From: Gammaproteobacteria bacterium
GTDB taxonomy: Bacteria; Pseudomonadota; Gammaproteobacteria; Steroidobacterales; Woeseiaceae
DNA: 37,560 nt
Direction of reading: 5' to 3'
Assembly (NCBI GenBank): GCA_029884165.1
Contig: JAOUIH010000028.1
Coordinates: forward strand, 1-37,560
Made by a program: the position numbers and the translations under genes. The notes beneath the pieces are model-generated. The model made no database searches, had not been told where the DNA came from, and saw only the letters and a list, made by a program, of their open reading frames with translations. This document shows positions 27,947 through 35,308 of the stretch, one piece after another. The first letter of the stretch is position 1. Each line of letters opens with the position of its first letter.

Positions 27947-28031
27947 ACCGGCAGCCCCGCTGTCTTCGATTTTCATCGACGGACCGTTGGCTTTGCGCTC
28001 CAGCCGAGTGGTTGGATTGCCTCTATTTGGT
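27947..28031 (-). ncRNA. GEMM-I-like riboswitch, distal tandem copy
   Basis: A second aptamer precedes the first on the same strand. It has GGCAAUCC, an imperfect hairpin CCAACC-ACUC-GGCUGG, AGCGCAAAGCCAACGG, a perfect P3 hairpin UCGAU-GAAA-AUCGA and ACAGCGGGGCUGCCGG. The block order and spacing match GEMM-I. It differs from the proximal copy by having the GNRA loop on P3 and not on P2, by GCAAUCC in place of GCAAACC, and by a short P1 (ACC/GGU). It may bind cyclic di-GMP, a related dinucleotide, or be decaying. A 43-codon open frame crosses it, which I consider chance. Confidence 0.68.
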
Positions 28032-28106
28032 TACACGATTACATCGCCCTTATGCCCGGTAACAGCCAGCATCGCGACGGGAGCAACGCTAACACGCTGA
28101 ACAATT

Positions 28107-28133
28107 AAAAAAAAACTGTCTGCGAATGCAGAC
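28107..28133 (-). terminator. Rho-independent terminator of a leftward transcript
   Basis: On the minus strand a six-base-pair stem GTCTGC-ATTC-GCAGAC is followed by AG and nine T residues. It lies upstream of the riboswitches and eight bases after the stop of a 65-codon open frame. It shows that a separate leftward transcript ends here. Confidence 0.85.
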
Positions 28134-28376
28134 CTGTACTTCACAATTGACGTTCGGTAGTCGGCTTAAGTTTTTGCCAGGCTTTTGAAAATTCCGCCGG
28201 GCATGCTCCCGAATCACCGGACGAAGCCACCGGGTCATAGAAAAAAAATTTATGGGTTCCCGACAAATTGCACGCGCTGCATTGCCCGATGCCCAAATAG
28301 TCACCCCTGCTACAGTGAACAGCGGCTGTGCTGGCCAACCAGCAGCAGCCCCGTACCCCGGTTGTTCACCGGGTTG
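28107..28376 (-). ncRNA. Candidate Fur-regulated small transcript (small RNA or 65-residue protein)
   Basis: A leftward transcript of about 270 nt is predicted between a perfect -10 box TATAAT (minus strand, 28388-28383) and the strong terminator at 28107-28133. A Fur box (28400-28414) lies where the -35 of this promoter would be and is shared with the divergent bfd gene. The transcript contains one open frame, 28338-28141, with a TTG start, no good ribosome binding site, a CSAC motif and the stop just before the terminator; I do not recognise its product. Fur-linked small RNAs such as RyhB and PrrF have this promoter/terminator arrangement, although they are shorter. Either reading is possible. 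Confidence 0.45.
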
Positions 28377-28398
28377 TTTCGGATTATACGTAATGCTA

Positions 28399-28427
28399 TT
28401 GACAATCATTCTCATTTGCACTCAAAT
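28399..28427 (+). promoter_or_regulatory. bfd promoter with overlapping Fur box
   Basis: TTGACA at 28399-28404, a 17-base spacer and TCAAAT at 28422-28427 form a good sigma-70 promoter 31 bases before the bfd start. The Fur-type sequence TGACAATCATTCTCA (28400-28414) overlaps the -35 and matches the consensus at 12 of 14 positions. Iron-bound Fur should repress bfd, as in other bacteria. Confidence 0.82.
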
Positions 28428-28458
28428 AAGGACAGGTAAACGGAGACACGGGCAACGC

Positions 28459-28662
28459 ATGTACGTCTGTATCTGCAAATCGGTGACCGATCGCGACATT
28501 CGCAGGGCCGTTGCCAGCGGCGTGATGACGCTCGATGAACTGCGAAATGCCCTCGGCGTTGCCTCCGGTTGCGGCACTTGTGCTGACACGGCCCAGATAA
28601 TCTTGTTCGAGGCCAGTAGCCGGCGGGTCGACCCCGTCGTCTATGCGCCCTCCGCCGCCTGA
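28459..28662 (+). CDS. bfd: Bacterioferritin-associated ferredoxin
   Basis: This 67-residue [2Fe-2S] protein has the expected cysteine pattern: CIC at residues 4-6 and CGTC near residue 40. In other bacteria Bfd docks on bacterioferritin and reduces its core so that stored iron can be released when iron is scarce. Length and layout are normal. ATG 28459 is the only start that gives the standard N-terminus MYVCICKSVTDRDIR. The gene has a Fur-controlled promoter and its own strong terminator at 28690. Its partner gene bfr lies about 1.1 kb downstream, separated by a PEP-CTERM gene. Confidence 0.93.
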   Translation: MYVCICKSVTDRDIRRAVASGVMTLDELRNALGVASGCGTCADTAQIILFEASSRRVDPVVYAPSAA

Positions 28663-28689
28663 CGATTTCGACCGAGACTGAAACGCCAG

Positions 28690-28714
28690 GCCCCGCTGTG
28701 CGGGGCTTTTTTTT
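28690..28714 (+). terminator. Rho-independent terminator after bfd
   Basis: A perfect seven-base-pair stem GCCCCGC/GCGGGGC with a TGT loop is followed by eight T residues. It isolates bfd from the following PEP-CTERM gene. Confidence 0.95.
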
Positions 28715-28760
28715 CGGCCGATAAAATAACTAATAATCAATAACTTATGTAACTCCCTAC

Positions 28761-28775
28761 GTCGGCCAGATTTAC
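28761..28775 (+). promoter_or_regulatory. Shared upstream box GTCGG-N5-TTTAC (candidate PrsR site), copy 1
   Basis: GTCGGCCAGATTTAC lies 50 bases upstream of the -24/-12 promoter of the PEP-CTERM gene. The same ten specified bases with the same five-base gap occur upstream of the second PEP-CTERM gene. Position and sharing fit an enhancer site for a sigma-54 activator, most simply PrsR. Confidence 0.5.
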
Positions 28776-28825
28776 ACTCGTCGCTCGCTCCGGTCGCACG
28801 TCTCTGATTTCTAGCCAGTTCTGGG

Positions 28826-28842
28826 TTGGCCCGCATGTTGCA
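28826..28842 (+). promoter_or_regulatory. Sigma-54 (-24/-12) promoter of the PEP-CTERM gene
   Basis: TTGGCCCGCATGTTGCA matches the consensus TTGGCACGNNNNTTGCA at all specified positions but one, with the invariant GG and GC ten bases apart. It lies 62 bases before the chosen start codon at 28905. This fits PrsR/sigma-54 control of PEP-CTERM genes. Confidence 0.85.
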
Positions 28843-28904
28843 ACGCAATAAAAACTCCGCGCGGCCGCATGGCCGTGATGCAAGACCTGAACAAGGACGC
28901 AAGA

Positions 28905-29561
28905 ATGAGACGTTGCATCGGTTCCCCGATGGCAGGCTTGTGTCTCGCCATGGCCATAGCGTTGCCGGCATACGGCGACCCCATCGTTGTTACCTTTCCT
29001 ACCGGTGACCCGGACGACCCGCTGGGCGGCTTCGACATGACCGAGTTCGCCGAGCCGGGGCCGGCGGGCATGACCGCCGACTTGGCCACCTCCCCGATCG
29101 ACGGAGAGGTTCTGTTCATGCAGTACGGGGGCACGACGCCCCTCGAGATGCTGATCGAGGAGCCGTACTGGTGGGAGTGGGACCACGGCAACGTCTATAC
29201 CACGCACGTCAGTTGGGTCGAGCTGATCATGCCGGCCAATACCCGGGCGTTTTCGTTCTACGTCGGCGCGAGCTTCACCGGCCGGGGCTGGATAGAGGCC
29301 TACGACAGCAGCGGCGACTCAACTTATCAAAGCTTTAGCCTCGCGTCCGGCGATACACCGGGTTTTGGCGTCTATGTCGGCGACGCGTGCTCCTCCATCA
29401 CCAAGGTCATTGTCGAGCCCTACCGTTGGGGAATCGGAAACTTTGCAATCAACCAGGATCCGTGCGTGGCGGTCCCGGAACCGGGGCCAATCGGCCTGCT
29501 GGGCATTGGTTTGCTCGCGCTGGCGGCGACGCGGCGCTACCTGAAGCCGGCCGCTGCCTGA
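28905..29561 (+). CDS. PEP-CTERM sorting-domain protein
   Basis: This 218-residue exported protein has a signal peptide (MAGLCLAMAIALPAYGD). The body of about 165 residues is beta-rich, with aromatic segments such as EEPYWWEWDHGNVY and a GRGWIEAYDSSG phrase. It ends in the sorting signal VPEPGPIGLLGIGLLALAAT followed by RRYLK, that is PEP motif, hydrophobic helix and basic tail. Exosortase (EpsH/XrtA) would cut at this signal and the product would be displayed or released, probably with exopolysaccharide. ATG 28905 has AAGGA nine bases upstream; ATG 28869 is less likely. A sigma-54 promoter and a candidate PrsR box precede it. The body domain is not one I recognise. Confidence 0.9.
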   Translation: MRRCIGSPMAGLCLAMAIALPAYGDPIVVTFPTGDPDDPLGGFDMTEFAEPGPAGMTADLATSPIDGEVLFMQYGGTTPLEMLIEEPYWWEWDHGNVYTTHVSWVELIMPANTRAFSFYVGASFTGRGWIEAYDSSGDSTYQSFSLASGDTPGFGVYVGDACSSITKVIVEPYRWGIGNFAINQDPCVAVPEPGPIGLLGIGLLALAATRRYLKPAAA

Positions 29562-29746
29562 TAGCGCTACCGAGCCTGCGCCCTCGTTTGGAGGGCGGAC
29601 ACCAGGCCCCTTTTCCTTTTCCAGGCCCGAGCGATCGGGTCCGAAGTGTGCAGTGTGCCATACAGCCGGCTGCTGGTTCGGGTTGCGATGATCCGACTAT
29701 CGCTTATTATGGTTGTCCGATCCAGTGACAATCCGGAGTTCCGAAC

Positions 29747-30211
29747 ATGAAAGGCGACGCGACCGTCATCGAGCACCTGAACCGTGTGCTGAAAAATGAA
29801 CTGACTGCCATAAATCAATACTTCCTGCATTCCAGAATGCTCAAGGACTGGGGCATGACGAAGCTCGGAGAGAAGGAACACGAAGAGTCTATCGACGAAA
29901 TGAAGCATGCCGACGAAGTCATCGAGCGCATCCTGTTCCTCGAAGGTCTGCCGAACTTGCAGGATCTCGGCAAGCTGCGCATCGGCGAAAACGTCGAGGA
30001 GATGTTGCGCTGTGATCTCGATCTCGAGATGGATGCCATCCCGGATCTGAAAGCAGCGATCGCCTATTGCGAGAAAATAAAGGATTTCGTAAGTCGTGAG
30101 CTATTCACGTCCATCCTGGAGTCCGAGGAAGAGCATGTCGACTGGCTGGAGACCCAGATCGACTTGATCGCGAAACTGGGCCTGCAAAATTATGTCCTTT
30201 CACAGACTTAG
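29747..30211 (+). CDS. bfr: Bacterioferritin
   Basis: This 154-residue subunit assembles into the 24-mer iron-storage shell. All ferroxidase-centre ligands are at canonical positions: Glu18, Glu51, His54, Glu94, Glu127 and His130. The haem ligand Met52 is present, so this is a haem-binding, catalytically competent Bfr. Motifs are [34 protein letters not shown] and [14 protein letters not shown]. The start codon is preceded by CCGGAG. I see no clear Fur box in the 185-base upstream spacer, so regulation may differ from bfd. Its usual neighbour bfd is separated by the intervening PEP-CTERM gene. Confidence 0.95.
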   Translation: MKGDATVIEHLNRVLKNELTAINQYFLHSRMLKDWGMTKLGEKEHEESIDEMKHADEVIERILFLEGLPNLQDLGKLRIGENVEEMLRCDLDLEMDAIPDLKAAIAYCEKIKDFVSRELFTSILESEEEHVDWLETQIDLIAKLGLQNYVLSQT

Positions 30212-30294
30212 AAATTCGATCACCGACCTCGCGATGCACAAACAACACAGATAATACCAACGAATCCACTGCCTGATGCTTTTTTGGGCTGTAG

Positions 30295-30999
30295 TCACTG
30301 TTCATAGCAAAAACCCATTCGCAATACGTCATAGCGCTCGCCGTCGATCAATACCTCTTTCGACAACACGCCTTCTACCCGAAATCCTATGGACTCGTTC
30401 AATTGAATGTTGCGTATGTGTGTTTGCAATGTACTCACATAAATTTTCTGCAAGTTGAGTCGCTGGCCTCCATATTCAATCCAGAGGCGAGTCGCTTCTT
30501 CCGCCAGACCTTTTCCCCGCGCAGACTTATCGCCAATAAGCTTTCTTAGTTCGGCGCGACGCTGATTCTTGTCAATATCGAGAAAGGCCACAGCGCCAAT
30601 CGGTCTATCGTCTTGAAATACGATACCCACTTCATTGGCCGAATTGCGTAATAACCCTTTTAGGTCAGTTCGTTGTGCCGTCGCGCTGGAAAGAAGGAAA
30701 TGCTTTCCGTACGCATCTCCGATCCAAGTCGAAATTAGCGAAAAATCTCCAACGGGGTCGGCTCGGCGAATTTCCAACCTCTTGGATCGCAAAGGGAAGG
30801 AAGCTACGTACATCACACCGAAGTCGATGACTGGCGCCGAAGCGGGTGCTACCTGAGTAGCCTCAATACCCGTAGACAGGTCCATCAACTCATTAATGAG
30901 CCGTACGATGTCGAGTTGACGAAATCCATAGCGGTGACTTTCGGCAAATATAGTTCGAGCGAAAGCTTTTATTGTGTCGAGCGGTATTTCCGGCGGCAT
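30295..30999 (-). CDS. GNAT-family N-acetyltransferase (RimJ/RimL-like) with N-terminal extension
   Basis: This 234-residue protein has a GNAT acetyltransferase domain from about residue 75, with the acetyl-CoA loop SARGKGLAEEATRLWI and the C-terminal signature LNESIGFRVEGVL typical of the RimJ/RimL and polysaccharide-type acetyltransferases. The first 55 or so residues form an extra helical segment (DTIKAFARTIFAESHRYGF, then QLDIVRLINELMD) that ordinary members lack. The gene is noticeably poorer in G+C than its left neighbours, which suggests horizontal acquisition. No ribosome binding site is evident before ATG 30999. It converges with bfr. The substrate is unknown; a sugar-nucleotide amine or a protein N-terminus are the usual options. 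Confidence 0.82.
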   Translation of the reverse strand: MPPEIPLDTIKAFARTIFAESHRYGFRQLDIVRLINELMDLSTGIEATQVAPASAPVIDFGVMYVASFPLRSKRLEIRRADPVGDFSLISTWIGDAYGKHFLLSSATAQRTDLKGLLRNSANEVGIVFQDDRPIGAVAFLDIDKNQRRAELRKLIGDKSARGKGLAEEATRLWIEYGGQRLNLQKIYVSTLQTHIRNIQLNESIGFRVEGVLSKEVLIDGERYDVLRMGFCYEQ

Positions 31000-31245
31000 A
31001 AAGATTCAGTTTGGACGCATCTCCAGCCTCGAGCATAACGTGATTCGGAAGATTCACCAATCACTGACAGTATCCTGGCAATTCGAGCCATGCGACATAT
31101 AGGATTTCTCTGGCTTGGAGGTCACCCGATGCCGAGCCGCTCAGCCTCAGAGTCTCTGGCCTTCGTCGGTCATTTCGGCCGTGTATTCCCCCGGGCGTCC
31201 GATGATCGAGACCTTTTAGGATCACCTCTCATTACAATCGATCCG

Positions 31246-31995
31246 TCAGGTGTCCAGCTTCTTCCTCGCATCGGCGAGTGAGGTGAACCAGTGGACGTAT
31301 GGGCACTCGTCTCGAAGGCCACCATTGAATGACGTGAAGTGCTCATTGTCCGCCGGCTTGCCGAGTCGTGAGAATTCCAATTACACCTTTTGCGTATAGG
31401 CCCGAAGATCGACCTGACGCGACTGGAACTCGCCGCCGATTGCGCAGTAGATCCGTTGCGGTGCACCGCGTGTCGCGGCAATCCCGGACAACATCCGAAC
31501 TATATCCATGAATCGCAAGGCGCGCCCGGCGTCAATCGCCAAGCATTCTCGCGTACACAAATCGACGACCGTCAAGAACCGGATGCGTCGGCCATGAAGG
31601 AATTGATTAGCTATGAAGCCCCCGCTCCAGGCCTCGTTGGCCCGGCGCGCAAGACGCGTGGGCGGCCGTCGATGTGCCGCTCTGACATTCCGACGCGGCC
31701 GCCGTGACTGGAGCTGCAGAACCAACTCGCAGTACAGCCGCTGAGCGCGCTTGTGGTTGATCCGCGAGCCCTCGCGCCGCTGCAGGACGTGAACATGCTT
31801 GCATCCGTATCGGACACGTGCCTCCGCAAGCTCATTGATGCGACGCTTTGGCGCATTCTGCGGCGGCCGACGAGACTTAGACCACTACACCGATCTCGGC
31901 TGGCCTACGACGACGACACAGACCCGCCTTTCGCTGACGCCGTAATGACTGCGTAAATAGACCATCGCCTCGCGCCGCTGTGGCGCGTTCGCCAT
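31246..31995 (-). pseudogene. IS3-family transposase orfB, inactivated
   Basis: Read from 31995, the frame gives a recognisable IS3-family OrfB of the IS407-like group: REAMVYLRSHYGVSERRVC, ELAEARVRYGCKHVHVLQRR, RRANEAWSGGF, LTVVDLCTRECLAIDAG and, at the end, GKPADNEHF..SFNGGLRDEC. Two in-frame stops interrupt it (TAG after about 39 codons, TAA before the LEFSRLGKP segment) and it ends early after RKKLDT. The three catalytic acids are all gone: WSMD is WSGG, VDNG is CAIG, and the Glu of FIESFNG is Thr. This transposase is dead. Whether the stop in the last block is the original end is unclear, because about 40 further residues are normally present. Confidence 0.85.
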
Positions 31996-32252
31996 TTTTT
32001 TGCAATGTCCGTCAACATCGTCTTGTCAGGATTCAATTCCGCGACGATCTTCTTGAGCTTCGCGTTCTCCTCGCGCAGCGGCCGGAGGTCGCGCACCTGC
32101 CCCGGCTTGAGCCCACCGAATCCCTTCTTCCACCTAAAGAATGCCTGCTTGGCAATGCCGAGCTTCCGCGCGATATCAGTAGCCGGCGTTCCCGGCTCGT
32201 GCTGATTGACCGCCGCCATGATCTGCTCTACCGAGTACCGCGTCTGCTTCAT
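31905..32252 (-). CDS. IS3-family transposase orfA
   Basis: This 115-residue open frame is intact. It begins MKQTRYSVEQIMAAVNQHEP and carries the helix-turn-helix DIARKLGIAKQAFFRWKKGF and the leucine-zipper stretch REENAKLKKIVAELNPDK, all typical of IS3-family OrfA, which binds the insertion-sequence ends. Family similarity stops at AKKW, where a run of seven A residues (minus strand, 32001-31995) is the usual site of the programmed -1 frameshift into OrfB. OrfB itself is destroyed, so OrfA can only act as a DNA-binding fragment. Inverted-repeat ends of the element could not be defined. Confidence 0.82.
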   Translation of the reverse strand: MKQTRYSVEQIMAAVNQHEPGTPATDIARKLGIAKQAFFRWKKGFGGLKPGQVRDLRPLREENAKLKKIVAELNPDKTMLTDIAKKWRTRHSGARRWSIYAVITASAKGGSVSSS

Positions 32253-32386
32253 GGCAAAGTCGCCTCTCAAGCTTAAATCCTGCCAGAAAGTCTCGGTTCG
32301 AATGCTCGATTTACCGGGCTCCCCTCATGATTCGCGATATTCTGGGCCGCCAACTGGATACGCTACGCCGGTTCTGGAGTGACAGC

Positions 32387-32416
32387 AAAAAAAAGCCGCT
32401 TCAGCAGAAGCGGCTT
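32387..32416 (-). terminator. Rho-independent terminator after the second PEP-CTERM gene
   Basis: A perfect nine-base-pair stem AAGCCGCTT/AAGCGGCTT with a six-base loop is followed, on the minus strand, by a run of T residues. It lies 41 bases downstream of the PEP-CTERM gene ending at 32458. Confidence 0.92.
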
Positions 32417-32457
32417 TCGATTTTTGATGTCGCGCGGGATGCCGAGTTCGAAGTCGA

Positions 32458-33021
32458 CTATCGAGTGCGCCGCCTTGACATGCCGAAACCGAGAAGGCCT
32501 ATGCCGAGGAGCGCCAGGGAACCCGGTTCCGGCACCCGAACGTCGTTGCCGCTCCAAATCGCGATATTCGATATCGCACCGCCCCTGGGCCAAAATCCTG
32601 TCAGGACGATGGACATCATTCCATCCCACCCGGTGATGTCGAACACATAAAGGGACGGTGAGTGATTGCCGTCCTTTACGGTCAGGTAGCATTCCTCGCT
32701 GCAATCGATGACGTCGCCCTCGAGCCAAACGATCGTCGCATCCTGGGGGTCCGTGGGCTCGTTCTCGTAGGTCGTTACGTAATCGCCAGCGAACGGGCCC
32801 GAATCGGCTCCGCCGACCTCGGATTTGTATTGCTCAAACAGGTTCGTCTCGGTACCAACGAGCTGTTCAATGGCATCACCGTCCGGTTGGCGATTCACAT
32901 CTGAGGTCCAGCAATTGACACCAATCTGGCAATCGGCAGGCGACAGGTTCAGGTCGGCTTGCGATACGGACGCCAGCCCGAAACCGACAAGAAGCACTAT
33001 TATTTTAGCTACCCTATTCAT
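32458..33021 (-). CDS. PEP-CTERM sorting-domain protein
   Basis: This 187-residue exported protein has a signal peptide (KIIVLLVGFGLASVSQAD), then a body with two cysteine pairs (DCQIGVNC and DCSEEC) and a strand-rich end (YVFDITGWDGMMSIVL, FWPRGGAISNIAIWSG). It ends in the sorting signal VPEPGSLALLGIGLLGFGMS followed by RRRTR, with PEP motif, helix and basic tail intact. Exosortase should process it. ATG 33021 has AAGAG upstream. It is monocistronic, with a -24/-12 promoter 108 bases upstream and a terminator downstream. The GWDGM..V.L..F pattern resembles other short PEP-CTERM proteins of unknown function. It lies between the dead IS3 element and the HPr-rel-A cassette. Confidence 0.92.
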   Translation of the reverse strand: MNRVAKIIVLLVGFGLASVSQADLNLSPADCQIGVNCWTSDVNRQPDGDAIEQLVGTETNLFEQYKSEVGGADSGPFAGDYVTTYENEPTDPQDATIVWLEGDVIDCSEECYLTVKDGNHSPSLYVFDITGWDGMMSIVLTGFWPRGGAISNIAIWSGNDVRVPEPGSLALLGIGLLGFGMSRRRTR

Positions 33022-33129
33022 TTCTCTTGTCCTTCAAATTTTCTTTTCAAGTTATTCGGCCTTCCAGCGATTCCGCGGGTTCCAATTTCCGCGAGTACCG
33101 TGGCGTCCCTTGTCCTTTGCTAGATTATG

Positions 33130-33146
33130 AGCAATATCTATGCCAA
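33130..33146 (-). promoter_or_regulatory. Sigma-54 (-24/-12) promoter of the second PEP-CTERM gene
   Basis: On the minus strand TTGGCATAGATATTGCT matches TTGGCACGNNNNTTGCW at all but two specified positions, with the invariant GG and GC correctly spaced. It is 108 bases upstream of the start codon at 33021. Confidence 0.8.
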
Positions 33147-33220
33147 AAGCTTCTTATCCTTATTTTTCAATATGTTAGAAAACAGCCGTCAAAGGACATG
33201 CAGCTTCGCCTCGCGCCATC

Positions 33221-33235
33221 GTAAAAACAACCGAC
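33221..33235 (-). promoter_or_regulatory. Shared upstream box GTCGG-N5-TTTAC (candidate PrsR site), copy 2
   Basis: On the minus strand GTCGGTTGTTTTTAC repeats exactly the ten specified bases of the box at 28761, in the same orientation relative to its promoter, 74 bases upstream of the -24 element. Confidence 0.5.
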
Positions 33236-33274
33236 ACGTGATCACCAGCCCACAGCAGCCCAAATTGACCTGCG

Positions 33275-34390
33275 TTACCGGCCAAACCACTTCCCGAGGC
33301 CCGACTGTCGCGTCACCTTATGGCCCGTATGCCATATCCACAGGTGCGGCGGAAGCCTAATCCAACTTGCTCTTGCGGCAAGTAGCCACCGGCACATGGC
33401 GGTTTTGAGCGCCTGGCGATCAGGGTCCGATGGAAATAGGGCCTCCGGGACCAATAAGTCCATCAGAACACGCGCCGCCGGGTTCGGCCGGAAACCGGTT
33501 AGCGCCTCTTCTGCCGCCGCGGGAAGCTCCGTCCCTAGCCAGCCTTGACAATAGCGCAGGCTGTACCAAGCAGGGTGTGCCATGCCCAAAGCTCCGGCAC
33601 GGTCGCAAAATCTTTTCCAGAAGGTCGCGTCGGCCCGTGCAAAAAAACCAAACAACAGGTGGACATCAACCAGGTCTCGAAGACTGTCAGCCAGGTCGTC
33701 ACTGACCATCAGGTGCGCCATGGCATGCAGCACCATGTCAACGTCCGAAAGGACCTTGAATGGGGATCCATCAACCGGTTGCGCGCTTTCCAACAGGGGT
33801 TCAGCAGGCGGAGTCAATCGGCCGCGCCGAGGTAGTATCCGAAAATGAATATCGACCTCAACCTCGCGATCTGTGTGAACCAGCGGCGGTATTTCATGGG
33901 TCCATAGACGGTAGAATTTCTGGTCGTGTGCCGACAGCGGAGCGCCGCGCCAGCCTCGTTGGACCAAAGCACTTTCGACTCGCGCCAAATCCTGTTCGGG
34001 TACGAGCAGGTCCACATCCGCGAAATTTCTGCCCGGCACGTTCGGAAGGTTCTTTAACAAATAGGCGCATCCCTTCAACGCTACCAGGGGTACATCAATA
34101 TCCGATAGTGCCCGTGCAATTCGATTCATTTCCCAGCGCGCAATTCTTGCTCGAGCATGCGCCACCGCAAGCGCCGACTCTAACTGGTCCCTTGCGGCAA
34201 ATGGCAATTTCGCATAACCCGGCTGGTCGAAAAGACGTGCCCCGAGATAACCGAGCAGTTTGGCGCGACGCGCGAGGCGTAGCGCCATATCGCATTCCGT
34301 ATCGCCAAGCTGCAACAATAAACTTGGTTCTCGAATCAATCCGCAGATCAATTCAATAAATTCGATTCTGGAAGGCCGGATCGAGATCAT
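33275..34390 (-). CDS. Nucleotidyltransferase family protein of the HPr-rel-A cassette
   Basis: This 371-residue protein resembles the uncharacterised nucleotidyltransferase family NTP_transf_5. The key stretch is VPLVALKGCAYLLKNLPN followed by GRNFADVDLLVPEQDL (about residues 100-130), which carries the two aspartates of a minimal polymerase-beta-type active site. The following region is helical with FSLRYCQGWLG-like and C-terminal basic segments. It starts directly after the stop of the HprK-related kinase (TAAATG), so translation is probably coupled. It is the last gene of the four-gene cassette. Members of this family are often encoded beside HprK-related kinase A and a PqqD-like protein in exosortase-positive bacteria. 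Substrate and product are not known. Confidence 0.82.
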   Translation of the reverse strand: MISIRPSRIEFIELICGLIREPSLLLQLGDTECDMALRLARRAKLLGYLGARLFDQPGYAKLPFAARDQLESALAVAHARARIARWEMNRIARALSDIDVPLVALKGCAYLLKNLPNVPGRNFADVDLLVPEQDLARVESALVQRGWRGAPLSAHDQKFYRLWTHEIPPLVHTDREVEVDIHFRILPRRGRLTPPAEPLLESAQPVDGSPFKVLSDVDMVLHAMAHLMVSDDLADSLRDLVDVHLLFGFFARADATFWKRFCDRAGALGMAHPAWYSLRYCQGWLGTELPAAAEEALTGFRPNPAARVLMDLLVPEALFPSDPDRQALKTAMCRWLLAARASWIRLPPHLWIWHTGHKVTRQSGLGKWFGR

Positions 34391-35308
34391 TTAGGTCAAT
34401 CTGTCGAGAAATTGCACGGCCTCGGCAAGATTCGAATACGTCATTCGGAAGCATCTCACGCTCGAAATAAGTTGTCCGGCCGTCGTAAAACCGTCCTGAC
34501 CCAACAAATCGTAGTTGAAGGCATTGGAAGCAAGCGCCATGAATGCCTCGCCTCGAGGCACCTCCGTGAAGTCCAAGTCACTCTCACGCTTCCACCGAGG
34601 GAAAACCAACCATGCCGGCACCACCTCCTCGTTTGCGCGTTGAACGCTATCCATGGGGGGACGCATATGTGCCACTGTTCCTTTACGCGTATTTTCGACA
34701 GGTGGACTTATGTAGGTGTCCGGCGCTAAACGGCGCATCAACTCGATCGACTCGTTCTTTAACGCCAGCGGCCGTGGCGCCGGAGTGAAGACACCGCTGC
34801 CCCGCCGGATCAGTCCGAATTCGTCCGACAATAACCGCCATCCTGCCAGTGCGAGGCCCGCACAAAGGGTTGTTTTGCCGAAGCCGGGCGCCGCCGGCAG
34901 CACCAATCCGCGGCCTCCACGCTCCAGCACGGCGGCATGCAGCATGAAAAAACAGTGGAAGCGAAGCGCTACGACAAGATTGATTCCCCACTCAAGTACG
35001 GCAGGTGCATGGGAGGCCGGCATATCGTCATGGGGACGCTGGCCGTCGACGGTGAATCGAACCATGCGCCGATGCCTTGCAATAAGACCCCTGCGCTGGC
35101 AAAGCTTGATGTGGAAATGATAGACGCTTGGGCTTTCGATAAGTGGGAAGTCCCGATACAACTCAAAAAGTGACGGTCGGAGCGCTTCCGCGTTCGATTG
35201 AATATGCGCATTGAAGGATCCCAATCGTAATCCAACGCCTGGATTGGCCAGTTTCTCGAAAAACTCGTCAGCGCCCAGGTAGGCTACTGTTGGCAGCGCG
35301 TTCCTCAC
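34391..35308 (-). CDS. HprK-related kinase A
   Basis: The 305-residue protein is related to HPr kinase/phosphorylase. The P-loop is PAAPGFGKTTLCAGLALAG near residue 135, followed by the HprK-like LLSDEFGLIRR and a C-terminal domain with VPAWLVFPRWKRESD. The N-terminal 120 residues form a separate module. This combination defines the HPr-rel-A group, named because it is distinct from true HprK and has no classical HPr substrate. GTG 35308 overlaps the stop of the PqqD-like gene by four bases, and the nucleotidyltransferase gene follows without a gap, so the three are one operon. It probably phosphorylates a partner of this cassette; a serine on the Tat-signal protein or on the chaperone is a guess. 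Confidence 0.88.
   Translation of the reverse strand: MRNALPTVAYLGADEFFEKLANPGVGLRLGSFNAHIQSNAEALRPSLFELYRDFPLIESPSVYHFHIKLCQRRGLIARHRRMVRFTVDGQRPHDDMPASHAPAVLEWGINLVVALRFHCFFMLHAAVLERGGRGLVLPAAPGFGKTTLCAGLALAGWRLLSDEFGLIRRGSGVFTPAPRPLALKNESIELMRRLAPDTYISPPVENTRKGTVAHMRPPMDSVQRANEEVVPAWLVFPRWKRESDLDFTEVPRGEAFMALASNAFNYDLLGQDGFTTAGQLISSVRCFRMTYSNLAEAVQFLDRLT

Noticed and set aside
27901-28029. 43-codon open frame (MKIEDSGAAGLDPDP...) across the distal riboswitch
   Set aside because: It starts inside the P3 hairpin of the aptamer and has no ribosome binding site. The RNA consensus explains the conserved bases better.
28089-28421. 110-codon minus-strand frame opposite the start of bfd
   Set aside because: It crosses the Fur box and both promoters and runs through the terminator stem and T-run, so it cannot be a normal gene.
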